DNA of 64,000 nt from Desulfoscipio sp. XC116 (GTDB taxonomy: Bacteria; Bacillota; Desulfotomaculia; Desulfotomaculales; Desulfallaceae): positions 2,361,035 through 2,425,034 of the forward strand of contig NZ_CP156660.1 of assembly GCF_039851975.1 (NCBI RefSeq). The letters are read 5' to 3'. Numbering within the stretch: position 1 is the stretch's first letter; every line of letters starts with the position of its first letter. Under the pieces are notes generated by a model, which saw nothing but the letters and a program-made list of their open reading frames with translations, searched no databases and was not told where the DNA came from. Position numbers and translations under genes: made by a program. This document shows, in pieces, positions 27,486 to 36,142 of the stretch.

Positions 27486-27877
27486 TCCCCAAGTTAATAG
27501 ATATCCACCAGCTAATTAAGACAAGTTAGCTTCCTTTCGACAAACAGGTTAAAGCAGCAAACCATTGCGGCATCTAAATATATGAAACCGCCGGCAATGT
27601 GTGCGAGTACCTTATAAGCTCCTTGTAAATTAATTGACTATTGTAATAATAATAAATTATAACGCATTTTAAAACCCAATCTGATCTTGCTGCCACCCTC
27701 ATTCTTCTATCTTCCATATTCTCACCAATCCCCATAATCCCACCGTTGCACAATTTTCTTAATCGTGGTAAAAAGTATAATGTAATATTTTCCGGAAAGA
27801 AGGTTATAAAAAATTAATTTCCAAATGAATAGATAACTTATAATGACTTATAATGACTTATAAGGGAGGGTTGGTTT
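27486..27877. other. intergenic region with 10 bp tandem repeats
   Basis: AT-rich spacer upstream of the sigma-54 activator. Three units of ACTTATAATG-like sequence stand in tandem at 27836-27865, each containing a TATAAT-like hexamer, and another TATAAT occurs near 27777. These could be -10 elements for a plus-strand transcript running to the terminator at 28261. No gene was found here. Confidence 0.4.
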
Positions 27878-27973
27878 TTGCAGTTTATTTTGCCGTGGCT
27901 GTTTATCGGATTGCGGGATCTTGCTTTGACAGCCTGCTTTGTGGGCGCCATGATTCTCCGACAGCTCCGGTAA
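27878..27973 (+). CDS. possible 31-residue membrane microprotein
   Basis: TTG start eight bases after AAGGGAGGG, reading MQFILPWLFIGLRDLALTAC and then FVGAMILRQLR. It forms one hydrophobic helix with basic residues at the end. TATAAT-like repeats lie upstream and a plus-strand terminator lies at 28261. No homologue is recognised, and it may be fortuitous. Confidence 0.3.
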   Translation: MQFILPWLFIGLRDLALTACFVGAMILRQLR

Positions 27974-28114
27974 GCTTACATTTAGTGAATCACAAAAATA
28001 CAACGACCCCGGTGTCAAACCAAATGGTCCACACATCCACCGGCTTCGCCCTTTTCTTCTGTATGTTCACTGTTATCTTAGCCATGGGAAACATACTGGA
28101 TGAAAAGCGGGAAG

Positions 28115-28179
28115 GAACGGTGCCGGGTGTAGAAAGTTGAAAATCCAAGATTTTCAACTTTCTACACCCGGCACCGTTC
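28115..28179. repeat. 65 bp perfect hairpin, copy A of a palindromic repeat
   Basis: A 31 bp arm (GAACGGTGCCGGGTGTAGAA, then AGTTGAAAATC) is followed by CAA and the exact complementary arm. The right half is related to the sequence at 30578-30606 downstream of ahcY, so it belongs to a small repeat family. There is no gene here. Confidence 0.85.
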
Positions 28180-28260
28180 AAGACGGCGAAAGCTTTGTTT
28201 GAAAAACAATTTGCGCCGCAGTACTGACAACGTCTGTCAGAAAATCTCACAGCACCTGAT

Positions 28261-28297
28261 AAACCGGGGCTTTACATGCATCCGCCCCGGTTTTATT
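28261..28297 (+). terminator. Rho-independent terminator-like hairpin
   Basis: AACCGGGGC pairs with GCCCCGGTT and is followed by TTATT on the plus strand. The only gene candidate it could serve on that strand is the microprotein at 27878. In the minus direction it follows the mtaD stop and has a weaker TTTAT tail. Confidence 0.65.
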
Positions 28298-28370
28298 ATG
28301 CGAACTTACATTTAGACCACCATGTCACTTGCGGCACCAACGGAATATGAAAATTTTATTTTCAGGATAA

Positions 28371-29690
28371 TTACTGATTATCCCGGGCGGCGCTTCTCTG
28401 TACCAGCGCCTCGGCGCAGCGCTGGGCTTCCGACATAATCACATCTTCATCCAGCGTTAGTATGCGGCGATCCTCCATAACCACCCGGCCATCAATTATT
28501 ACCGTGTGTACATCCGACGCCGCCGCGGCATAAGCAATTTGGGCATAAATATCAAACAGCGGGTACAGGTGCGGCTTATGCATATCCATTAAAATTATGT
28601 CGGCTTTGAGGCCGCTCACCAGCCGCCCGATTTGATCCTGCATACCCAGCGCCCGGGCCCCTCCGGCAGTGGCCATATGCAAAGCCTGATAAGCCGGCAA
28701 TGCGCTGGCATCACCGTTATGCAGCTTTTGCAGCAAAGCCGCGGCCCGTACTTCTTCCAGCATATCCAAGTTATTGTTGCTGGACGCGCCGTCCGTACCC
28801 AAGCCGACCACCGCGCCAGCCTCCAGCAAACGAGTCACCGGAGCCACGCCGCTGGCCAGCTTCATATTGCTCTGGGGGTTATGCGCTATACCCACCCGGC
28901 GCCGCACTAAAATATCTATATCCTGATCGTTTAAATGCACACAGTGGGCGGCCAGCACAGGCAATTCAAAAAGGCCGACCTCTTCCATCAAAGCAACAGG
29001 CGTTTTGCCGTACTTTTCGTTAATTTCTTTTATCTCATCATTAGTCTCAGCCAAATGGATATGGATGCCCACACCCAGTTCCTTCGCCGCGGCAATCACT
29101 TTTTTCAGATATTCCGGCGGGCATGTATATGGGGCATGGGGACCAAACATGGCGGTGACCCGTCCGCCGGCACCGCCGTGCCACTGTTTGATAAATTCTA
29201 TGCTTTCGGTAAGCGCCGTTTCTCCCCTGGACCCAAAACCAATCATGCCCCGGCTGAGCGCAGCCCGCATGCCCGACTCATCCACGGCCCGGGCCACCCG
29301 GCCCATGGCATCATACATATCGGCAAAGGCGGTAGTACCGCCGCGAATCATTTCAGCACAGCAAAGCAGTGTACCCCGGTGGATATCATCGGGAGTCAGG
29401 TACGCCTCAAGGGGCCAAATCTTTTCATTCAGCCACTGCATTAAGGGCATATCATCGGCATAACCTCGAAACAGCGTCATGGCAGCATGGGTGTGGCAGT
29501 TAACAAAACCGGGCATAGCCACCATATGGGGGTATTCCAGCACCCGCTCAGGTGAAAAATCAGCGGGCGTTGAACCGCTGGGACCCACATGATAAATAAC
29601 GTCATTCCGTACCGCGATTTCGCCGTCGTGCACTACATCACCCTCGCCGTTCATAGTTAAAACGGCCATACATTTGATCAACAAATCCAC
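28371..29690 (-). CDS. mtaD: 5'-methylthioadenosine/S-adenosylhomocysteine deaminase family amidohydrolase
   Basis: Metal-dependent deaminase converting adenosine-type nucleosides (MTA, SAH, possibly 5'-deoxyadenosine) to inosine forms. About 439 residues with metal ligands in FVNCHTHAAMTLFRGYADD, the catalytic HLAETNDE, HCVHL and LGTDGASSNNNLDM. Three start codons (TTG 29696, TTG 29693, GTG 29690) follow GGAGG; GTG at 29690 gives the usual N-terminus MDLLIK. It is last in a mtnP-mtnA-ahcY-aldolase-mtaD row. Confidence 0.87.
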   Translation of the reverse strand: MDLLIKCMAVLTMNGEGDVVHDGEIAVRNDVIYHVGPSGSTPADFSPERVLEYPHMVAMPGFVNCHTHAAMTLFRGYADDMPLMQWLNEKIWPLEAYLTPDDIHRGTLLCCAEMIRGGTTAFADMYDAMGRVARAVDESGMRAALSRGMIGFGSRGETALTESIEFIKQWHGGAGGRVTAMFGPHAPYTCPPEYLKKVIAAAKELGVGIHIHLAETNDEIKEINEKYGKTPVALMEEVGLFELPVLAAHCVHLNDQDIDILVRRRVGIAHNPQSNMKLASGVAPVTRLLEAGAVVGLGTDGASSNNNLDMLEEVRAAALLQKLHNGDASALPAYQALHMATAGGARALGMQDQIGRLVSGLKADIILMDMHKPHLYPLFDIYAQIAYAAAASDVHTVIIDGRVVMEDRRILTLDEDVIMSEAQRCAEALVQRSAARDNQ

Positions 29691-29748
29691 CAACAAAAAC
29701 CTCCTTTGGGGTCAGGCTTAAACTTTCATAAACTATCTTAGACCTACT

Positions 29749-30426
29749 TTAACCCTGACGGCCCGCCGATTTGCCCGGCTGCCCGTAACTGGTCAGGAAG
29801 GCTTCTCTTAATATGGCAATTTCGCCGGGCGGTATTACCGCAGCCTGTCCGATTAATTCAGCTAAAATATAAACCTGCGCAGCCTTTTCCACCACCTGGC
29901 AAACTGTGAACGCCTCCTCCACCGTGCGGCCCAGCCCCACCAGACCATGATTGGCCAGCAGTACGGCATTGCTTTGCCCCAGGGCATCCACGGCGGCAAC
30001 CGCCAGGTCGGCGGTACCTGCCCGGGCATACCGGGTTACCGGCACCGCGCCACCGACAAGCTGCACCTGGTCTTCTAAAATAGGCGGCAACGCTTTACCG
30101 GCTACGGCCATGGCACTGGCATAAATACTATGGGTGTGCACAATGGCGCCCGCATGTGCACGTGCGCCGTATATGGCCAGATGCAGTTTTAATTCACTGG
30201 AAGGCTTGCGCTCGCCCTCAACCGCGCGCCCCTCTCCATCCACCACCACTAAATCAATCTTACCCATCATATCGTAAGGTATACCGCTGGGGGTTATTAC
30301 AAACAAGTTTTCGCCGGGCACCCGGGCCGAAATATTGCCCCAGGCGCCCATTACCAAACCGGCACAGGCCATGCGAGAGCCTGTTTTCAGAACCTGTTCC
30401 CGCACCTTTTCCGCTGCCACAGACAT
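29749..30426 (-). CDS. class II aldolase, probable 5-methylthioribulose/5-deoxyribulose 1-phosphate aldolase
   Basis: 225-residue zinc aldolase of the fuculose-1-phosphate aldolase family. Metal histidines are in VHTHSIYA and LLANHGLVGLG, with the acid residue in KPSSELKLHLAIY; the N-terminal GAWGNISAR loop binds phosphate. Standing with mtnA and mtnP, it fits the DHAP shunt, in which such an aldolase (Ald2) splits 5-methylthioribulose-1-phosphate to dihydroxyacetone phosphate and an aldehyde. Fuculose-phosphate aldolase or methylthioribulose-phosphate dehydratase (MtnB) are alternatives; the companion genes for MtnB's pathway are absent. Confidence 0.78.
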   Translation of the reverse strand: MSVAAEKVREQVLKTGSRMACAGLVMGAWGNISARVPGENLFVITPSGIPYDMMGKIDLVVVDGEGRAVEGERKPSSELKLHLAIYGARAHAGAIVHTHSIYASAMAVAGKALPPILEDQVQLVGGAVPVTRYARAGTADLAVAAVDALGQSNAVLLANHGLVGLGRTVEEAFTVCQVVEKAAQVYILAELIGQAAVIPPGEIAILREAFLTSYGQPGKSAGRQG

Positions 30427-30553
30427 AACTCAACCACCTCGACTATCAAAATGATAATCAGCAAATATAACACACTAACTACAGCGAACCGAACCATTAA
30501 ACCACTATCAAAGCGCGGCAAGAAATTCCCCGAAATTATTCGGTGCCGTTTAG

Positions 30554-30606
30554 CCGGTGCCGGGCGCTGAAAAACTTTTTGATTTTCAACTTTCAACACC
30601 CGCGCC
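30554..30606. repeat. copy B of the palindromic repeat, between ahcY and the aldolase gene
   Basis: Contains GATTTTCAACTTTCAACACC, nearly identical to the right arm of the 28115-28179 hairpin, and a left arm GGTGCCGGGCGCTGAAAAAC that pairs with it through several G-U pairs. It may act as a hairpin in the operon mRNA. Confidence 0.65.
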
Positions 30607-30627
30607 ATATGGCGACGAAAGTTTTAA

Positions 30628-31881
30628 TTACTCGCATCGCCATTCGTTAACGTAACTGAATTGTTCACTGGTAAGGCGGTCTATCTGTATACCCAGCGAT
30701 TTTAACTTCAACTCGGCCACCCGGTTGTCTAATGCGGGCAAAACATCGTACACTTTTTTATCCAGTTCGCGCCCATGCTGCAGGAGATACAGCGCTGAAA
30801 GAGCCTGCAGAGCAAAAGACATATCCATAATTTCCGCCGGGTGACCGTCCCCGGCCGCCAGGTTCACCAACCTGCCCTCGGCCAGCAGGTACAGGCGACG
30901 CCCGTCCGGCAGCTTAAATTCTTCAATGTTTTTGCGCACTGTGCGGCGGGAAACCGTTGCCCGCTCCAGTTCCGGAATATTGATTTCCACATCGAAATGA
31001 CCGGCGTTGGCCATGATGGCGCCGTCCTTCATGCGCCTAAAATGCCTGGTGCGCAGCAAATCCCGGCAGCCCGTAACAGTGATAAAAATATCCCCCTCAA
31101 AAGCCGCCTGCTCGCTGTGCATCACCCGATACCCATCCATATATGCTTCAATGGCTTTGACCGGATCGGTTTCGCAAATAATTACATTGGCGCCCAAACC
31201 CTTGGCCCGCATGGCCACACCCTTGCCGCACCAGCCATAGCCCATCACCACCACGGTTTTGCCCGCCGTCACCAGGTTGGTGGTACGCAGTATGCCGGTC
31301 CAAGCCGACTCGCCGGTACCGTAGCGATTGTCAAACAAATGCTTGCACCGGGCGTCATTAACCGAGATCATGGGAAACAACAATTGGCCGGCCCGCTCCA
31401 GCGCCCGCAGGCGCAACACACCGGTGGTGGTTTCCTCCGCACCGCCCAGCACCTCCCCGGCCTGGTCCCGCAGGTCGGTATGCAACAGATGCACCAGATC
31501 TCCCCCATCATCTATCACCACTTGGGGATGGTTGCCCAGCACCATACGCAGGTGCCTGTCATATTCATCCGGCGTGGAGTTATACCAGGCGTAAACTCTG
31601 ATCCCGGCTTTAGCCAGCGCAGCAGCCACATCATCCTGGGTGGACAGGGGATTGGAACCAGTTATGGACACTTCGGCCCCCCCGGCGCTGAGCACTTCAG
31701 CCAGATAAGCTGTTTTAGCCTCCAGGTGAATGCTCATAGCCAGCCGGGCCCCCTGGAAGGGCCGGGTTTTTACAAATTCCTCCCGGATAACATTAAGCAC
31801 GGGCATATGCGCCCGCACCCAATCTATCTTCAGGCGACCTTGTTCATGTAAATTAATATCTCTGATTACGTAATCCGACAA
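30628..31881 (-). CDS. ahcY: adenosylhomocysteinase (or S-inosylhomocysteine hydrolase)
   Basis: NAD-dependent hydrolase splitting S-adenosylhomocysteine to homocysteine and the nucleoside. The 417-residue product is the short form lacking the 40-residue insert. NAD-binding is through VVMGYGWCGKGVAMRAKGLG, with LSTQDDVAAAL and GNRYGTGESAWTGI-like substrate segments (here DNRYGTGESAW). The start is TTG at 31881 after AAGGAG. Beside a nucleoside deaminase it may act on S-inosylhomocysteine, as shown for a methanogen homologue; that is inference. Confidence 0.93.
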   Translation of the reverse strand: MSDYVIRDINLHEQGRLKIDWVRAHMPVLNVIREEFVKTRPFQGARLAMSIHLEAKTAYLAEVLSAGGAEVSITGSNPLSTQDDVAAALAKAGIRVYAWYNSTPDEYDRHLRMVLGNHPQVVIDDGGDLVHLLHTDLRDQAGEVLGGAEETTTGVLRLRALERAGQLLFPMISVNDARCKHLFDNRYGTGESAWTGILRTTNLVTAGKTVVVMGYGWCGKGVAMRAKGLGANVIICETDPVKAIEAYMDGYRVMHSEQAAFEGDIFITVTGCRDLLRTRHFRRMKDGAIMANAGHFDVEINIPELERATVSRRTVRKNIEEFKLPDGRRLYLLAEGRLVNLAAGDGHPAEIMDMSFALQALSALYLLQHGRELDKKVYDVLPALDNRVAELKLKSLGIQIDRLTSEQFSYVNEWRCE

Positions 31882-31922
31882 AAGATCAGCTCCTTAGGTA
31901 TATATAGCAAAGCCTTGGTTAA

Positions 31923-31975
31923 CCAAGCCGGCATAGAGCCGGCCTGGTGTAAACATTGTATGAAATCCGTTTACA
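31923..31975. other. inverted repeats between mtnA and ahcY
   Basis: ACCA-GCCGGC/GCCGGC-TGGT forms a hairpin at 31923-31949, and GTAAAC/GTTTAC flanks 14 bases at 31949-31975. These lie upstream of ahcY on the minus strand and could be a terminator, operator or leader element. I did not recognise a known riboswitch. Confidence 0.4.
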
Positions 31976-32048
31976 TATGCACACTGTTGGAACGTACGTA
32001 TAATTTTGTAAAATATGAAATTCAGAGTATCGATTGATTAACCATAGA

Positions 32049-33083
32049 CTACTTACCGGCCAGCGCCGCCAGCGTATCCGTATAAGGCGGCCGGGCCACG
32101 CCCCGGTCGGTGATAATGGCGGTCACCAAGCGGGCCGGTGTAACGTCAAATGCCGGATTCCAAACCTTTATTCCCGCCGGGGCCACCTGCTGCCCGGCAA
32201 AATGGGTCACTTCCCGCTCATCCCGGTTCTCAATAGGTATCTCCCGCCCGCCGGCTATATTAAAATCAACGGTGGACATGGGCGCGGCCACGTAAAAGGG
32301 TAAGCCATGCTCTTTGGCCAGCACCGCCACGCCATAAGTGCCGATTTTGTTGGCCACATCACCATTGGCGGCAATACGGTCCGCCCCCACAATAACCAGG
32401 TTCACCTTGCCGCCGGCCATCAGATAACCCGCCATATTATCCGTCAGAAGGGTCACCGGTATTTTTTCCTGTACCATTTCCCAAGTGGTTAAACGGGCTC
32501 CCTGGAGCAGAGGTCTGGTTTCGTCCGCGTATACACTTATATTTTTACCGGCCTGATGAGCCGCCCGGATTACCCCCAGAGCGGTGCCGATACCCGCAGT
32601 GGCCAGAGCACCGGCATTGCAATGCGTTAAAATTCCGGCGTGGGGGGGGATCAGCTTTTCACCGAACTCACCCATGCGGCGGTTGCTTGCCAGGTCTTCC
32701 GCATAAATAGCGTGGGCCTCCGCCAGCAATGCTTCCTTTAAACCCTCAATACTATTGGAGCCGTTACTTTGCAAAACCCCCAGCATCCGGTCCAAAGCCC
32801 ATTGCAAATTAACCGCCGTAGGCCTGGTGGCGGATAAATCCCGGGCAATTTGCCCCACCGCTGCAATAAATTCATCCCTGCCCGCAAGTTTCAGAGCCGC
32901 AGCGCCCAGAGCCAGCCCGTAAGCGGCGGCGGCTCCGATAGCCGGCGCGCCACGCACACTTAGCCGGCGAATAGCATCGCAGACAGTGGCATAGTGCTCG
33001 CATTTGATATACTCGGCTTTACCCGGCAGCAAAGTCTGGTCCAAAATCTCCAGGAAGCCGTCAACCCAGCGCATTGTCTCCAT
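32049..33083 (-). CDS. mtnA: S-methyl-5-thioribose-1-phosphate isomerase
   Basis: Converts methylthioribose-1-phosphate (and 5-deoxyribose-1-phosphate) to the ribulose form. The 344 residues show RGAPAIGAAAAYGLALG, the active-site cysteine in GILTHCNAGALATAG, YADETRPLLQGARLT, and the aspartate in GADRIAANGDVANKIGTY. Start ATG at 33083, 48 bases after the mtnP stop. It is related to eIF2B subunits, but the catalytic residues identify the isomerase. Confidence 0.95.
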   Translation of the reverse strand: METMRWVDGFLEILDQTLLPGKAEYIKCEHYATVCDAIRRLSVRGAPAIGAAAAYGLALGAAALKLAGRDEFIAAVGQIARDLSATRPTAVNLQWALDRMLGVLQSNGSNSIEGLKEALLAEAHAIYAEDLASNRRMGEFGEKLIPPHAGILTHCNAGALATAGIGTALGVIRAAHQAGKNISVYADETRPLLQGARLTTWEMVQEKIPVTLLTDNMAGYLMAGGKVNLVIVGADRIAANGDVANKIGTYGVAVLAKEHGLPFYVAAPMSTVDFNIAGGREIPIENRDEREVTHFAGQQVAPAGIKVWNPAFDVTPARLVTAIITDRGVARPPYTDTLAALAGK

Positions 33084-33131
33084 TTTCCCAACACCAATCC
33101 TTTCCGGCTGTGCAGCGCGTTACATAAAAAA

Positions 33132-33917
33132 CTACTTCACTGAGGATGGATCCTGCGGCAGATGCTGACATAAACAGTCAGCCTGCTCATCGACTCCGGC
33201 TATGGCTTCCATGACAAGACCTCTTAAATTGTTTACGTTTTCATTCATAACATCCACTACTTCCTGGTGAGAAAGGCAATCCGGGGATATACCCGCGGCA
33301 AAGTTCGTAACCATAACAATGGTGGCGTAGCATATTTCCGCTTCCCGGGCCAGCACCACTTCAGGTACGCTGGTCATGCCCACCACGTCGCCGCCCAGCT
33401 GTTTGAGCATACGAATCTCCGCCGGAGTTTCAAACCGCGGTCCCTCCATGCAAACATATGTGCCTTTTTTGTGGTAGGGCAAACCTTGTTTTTGGGCGGC
33501 ATTGCACAGCACTTGACGCAAACGCGGGCAATAGGGATCGGTCATATCCAGGTGTATAACCCCCTGCTCCGCAAAGGTTTGGGGCCTGGATTTGGTAAAG
33601 TCCAAGAACTGATCGATAAAGACAAACTCCTTGGGCTTCATATCGGGATTTAAAGAACCCACCGCCGCGGTGGCAAAAATATTTTTCACACCCAGCATAC
33701 GCAGCCCGGCTATATTGGCCCGGTAATTGATACGATGCGGCGCCACGGAATGGTCTTCACCGTGCCGGGCCATAAATGCCACCCTCTTGCCTTGGTAACT
33801 GCCCACTTTCACTTTGATGCCGCCAAAGGGCGTATCCACCTTTTCCTCGGTAATATCCTTCAGTATATTGGGGTCGTATACCCCGGTGCCTCCGATAATG
33901 GCAATACGTACGCTCAT
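33132..33917 (-). CDS. mtnP: methylthioadenosine/methylthioinosine phosphorylase
   Basis: Phosphorolytic cleavage of methylthio-nucleosides, 261 residues. Family motifs: IIGGTGVYDP (phosphate binding), FMARHGEDHSVAPHRINYRA, YVCMEGPRFETPAEIR and MTSVPEVVLAREAEICYA. The purine-recognition segment reads VTNFAAGIS; methylthioadenosine phosphorylases usually have TDYD with aspartate here, while 6-oxopurine enzymes have asparagine. This suggests a preference for methylthioinosine, consistent with mtaD in the same cluster. First gene of the group, good GGAGG site. Confidence 0.92.
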   Translation of the reverse strand: MSVRIAIIGGTGVYDPNILKDITEEKVDTPFGGIKVKVGSYQGKRVAFMARHGEDHSVAPHRINYRANIAGLRMLGVKNIFATAAVGSLNPDMKPKEFVFIDQFLDFTKSRPQTFAEQGVIHLDMTDPYCPRLRQVLCNAAQKQGLPYHKKGTYVCMEGPRFETPAEIRMLKQLGGDVVGMTSVPEVVLAREAEICYATIVMVTNFAAGISPDCLSHQEVVDVMNENVNNLRGLVMEAIAGVDEQADCLCQHLPQDPSSVK

Positions 33918-34157
33918 GTATGAACCTCCATTTACTTATTAATCTTCCGTTTATTAGCATTACTTATAACATAACCTAGTATTCGCGCTTTTTCCATGTA
34001 TTCCTTTTTCACAATAAATTATGCACTGTTTACCATCAAACATTTTCAGAGACAGCACAACACACCATGCTATGCTGAAAAAAATATTTTGTTATAAGTT
34101 GCATCAAATAGGTCTATATTAAGACCAAAGTTTAATTATCCAAGGAGTTTGGGTTAT

Positions 34158-35558
34158 ATGAAACAAAGTGACGGATTATCCGCGGGGCAATTAACTATGC
34201 TGGCCCTTGGAACTGTTGTTGGCGGTTCCTTTTTCTTGGGTTCTTCGATAGCAATTAGAGCTGCCGGTCCGGCGATTCTGCTTTCCTTTATTTTGGGAGG
34301 TATTTTAGTTTACTTAATTCTGGCGGCTCTCTCTGAAATGACCGTGGCCGATCCTAAAGCCGGTTCTTTTAGAACTTATTCGGAAAGATTATTTGGACCA
34401 TGGCTTGGATTTATGGTTGGTTGGGTCTATTGGACAGGCCTGATTCTAGCCATGTCAAGTGAAGCAACCGCAGCTTCAATTTTCTTGCGAGCATGGATAC
34501 CACAAGTTCCATTACAGATTTTAGCAATCTTAATTGTAATTGCAGTCACCCTTTTAAATTTACTGGGTGCAAAGCTTTTAAGCAATCTTGAAGGCGGCCT
34601 GGCATCAATAAAAATAGGCGCTTTAATTGGTTTTATCGGCCTGGCTATTGCTCTGATATTGGGATTAGTTCCTCAAGAAGCTCCTGTCGGACTGGGAGCC
34701 CTGGTCCAGGAACCGTTCTCCCCGGGTGGCATTTCAGGGATTGCCGGAAGCATGTTAATTGTTCTCTTCAGTTATGCCGGATTTGAAATAATAGGATTAG
34801 CCGCTTCAGAAGCACGGGCACCACATAAAACCATACCCAGGGCAATAACATACACGGTTATTGCCCTGGTAGGATTATACTGTGTCGTAATTGCCGTATT
34901 ACTTCCACTGATTCCCACCGGAACCCTTAGCGAAGAACAAAGCCCATTTGTTGCGGCTCTTAACGTCAATGGTTTGAACTGGGCCGCCGACTCTATCAAT
35001 GTTGTTTTAGTGAGTGCCATCCTTTCAACAATGCTGGCATCTACTTTTGGTTTGGGAAGAATGATTCGGTCACTGGCAGATGCGGGGCACGCGCCCTCTG
35101 TTTTAAAAGACCGTGGTGATATACCCTTGCGCGGTATACTTTTTTCCGGTGCCGCCATGCTTCTTTCCGTAAGTTTGGGATACATTTTACCGGAACGGAT
35201 TTATATTTTTTTAGTCAGCGCCGGTGGGTTTTCTTTGCTATTTGCTTACGTAATAATTTTGATCACACATTATCGCCATAGAAAGATTAATGGCTGCCCC
35301 CCTCAAGGTAATTGCCAATTGGCCGGTTTCCCCTTTAGCTCGTTATTAGCCATTACAGGCTTGATAATCGCTATCCTTTCCATGCCTTTTATCCCCGGTC
35401 AGGGATCAGGTCTATATGTGGGATTAATGCTTGCGGCCTTTTACTTAATCCTTTATTATCTTTTTAAAATACTGCCCGGTAAAAAGCTTTTAAGAATAAC
35501 AGCATACGCAAAACCATTACCCGATAAATTTCGAAGGAATAAACCATCGAAAAAATAG
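34158..35558 (+). CDS. APC-superfamily amino acid permease
   Basis: Membrane transporter of 466 residues with 12 predicted helices. The first helix has the unwound-helix motif LALGTVVGGSFFLGSSIA, the third helix AGSFRTYSERLFGPWLGFMVGWVYW (in part), and the sixth SYAGFEIIGLAASEARAP. Substrate is an amino acid or related amine; it cannot be fixed from sequence. The ATG at 34158 follows AAGGAG by 10 bases. It stands alone on the plus strand, divergent from mtnP, so a link with methionine salvage is possible but unproven. Confidence 0.85.
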   Translation: MKQSDGLSAGQLTMLALGTVVGGSFFLGSSIAIRAAGPAILLSFILGGILVYLILAALSEMTVADPKAGSFRTYSERLFGPWLGFMVGWVYWTGLILAMSSEATAASIFLRAWIPQVPLQILAILIVIAVTLLNLLGAKLLSNLEGGLASIKIGALIGFIGLAIALILGLVPQEAPVGLGALVQEPFSPGGISGIAGSMLIVLFSYAGFEIIGLAASEARAPHKTIPRAITYTVIALVGLYCVVIAVLLPLIPTGTLSEEQSPFVAALNVNGLNWAADSINVVLVSAILSTMLASTFGLGRMIRSLADAGHAPSVLKDRGDIPLRGILFSGAAMLLSVSLGYILPERIYIFLVSAGGFSLLFAYVIILITHYRHRKINGCPPQGNCQLAGFPFSSLLAITGLIIAILSMPFIPGQGSGLYVGLMLAAFYLILYYLFKILPGKKLLRITAYAKPLPDKFRRNKPSKK

Positions 35559-35606
35559 ACTTCCGGCATTGTCCGACAGGTTCATCCATTGCCCGAAATT
35601 TTTAAC

Positions 35607-35650
35607 AAACTCACCCTCCGGCCGTTATTCGCCAGAGGGTGAGTTTATGT
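35607..35650 (+). terminator. Rho-independent terminator after the permease gene
   Basis: AAACTCACCCTC pairs with GAGGGTGAGTTT with a 16-base loop; a short T-rich tail follows. Confidence 0.75.
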
Positions 35651-35653
35651 TGG

Positions 35654-35676
35654 ATGCATTAGTTAAACTTATGCAT
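35654..35676 (+). promoter_or_regulatory. dyad ATGCATtAG-N5-CTtATGCAT, candidate PadR operator
   Basis: A near-perfect 9 bp inverted repeat ends 8 bases before the -35 element of the padR gene. PadR regulators usually bind ATGT/ACAT-type palindromes near their own promoters. Confidence 0.5.
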
Positions 35677-35684
35677 TTTTAGTA

Positions 35685-35713
35685 TTGACCTGGCTTTGAT
35701 TTATTGATAAAAA
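35685..35713 (+). promoter_or_regulatory. promoter of the padR-exporter operon
   Basis: TTGACC (35685-35690), 17 bases, TAAAAA (35708-35713), with an AT-rich stretch up to the padR start at 35753. Confidence 0.55.
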
Positions 35714-35752
35714 TAATAATAATAAAATTAATAGACCAATGAGGTATTTACT

Positions 35753-36112
35753 ATGTCCGGTAAAAAGAAAGACCGGGAAACCCTGATGAAGCTTATTTTG
35801 GGGTTATACATACTAAAGCTGCTTCAGCAGGGGCCTAATCACGGCAATAAGCTTGTGATGGAAATAAAACAGCGCACACAAGACGCATATATACCTAATA
35901 CGAACGCCTTGTATCCCCTGCTGCGAAAGATGGAAGAACGGGGATATGTAGTCGGAGAATGGGAAAGCCCGACGACACGCGGTAAACGGGTATACACTAT
36001 AACTGATGCCGGCGTCGCTCGGATACCGGCATTGGAATTAATGCTGGAAGAGCGGCTGAAACAAATTGAACGGAATATTGAAATTCTGCGCTTGGACTTG
36101 CTTGACCATTAG
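35753..36112 (+). CDS. PadR-family transcriptional regulator
   Basis: 119-residue winged-helix repressor of the PadR family. The domain runs from LILGLYILKLLQQGPNHGN to the wing with VVGEWESPTTRGKRVYTIT, followed by a C-terminal dimerisation helix (LMLEERLKQIERNIEILRLD). Its gene precedes the exporter gene by 30 bases, so it very likely controls that pump in response to a toxic ligand. The ATG follows GAGG. Confidence 0.9.
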   Translation: MSGKKKDRETLMKLILGLYILKLLQQGPNHGNKLVMEIKQRTQDAYIPNTNALYPLLRKMEERGYVVGEWESPTTRGKRVYTITDAGVARIPALELMLEERLKQIERNIEILRLDLLDH

Positions 36113-36142
36113 GATTTTTGACACTTGAAGGGACGTGCGATT

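Noticed and set aside
30841-31851. 336-codon plus-strand open frame
   Set aside because: It is antisense to ahcY, His/Gln/Pro-rich with no family resemblance, and has no ribosome binding site; a shadow of GC-rich third positions.
33918-34157. SAM or SAH riboswitch upstream of the salvage cluster or permease
   Set aside because: No conserved riboswitch core could be traced by eye upstream of mtnP, ahcY or the permease.
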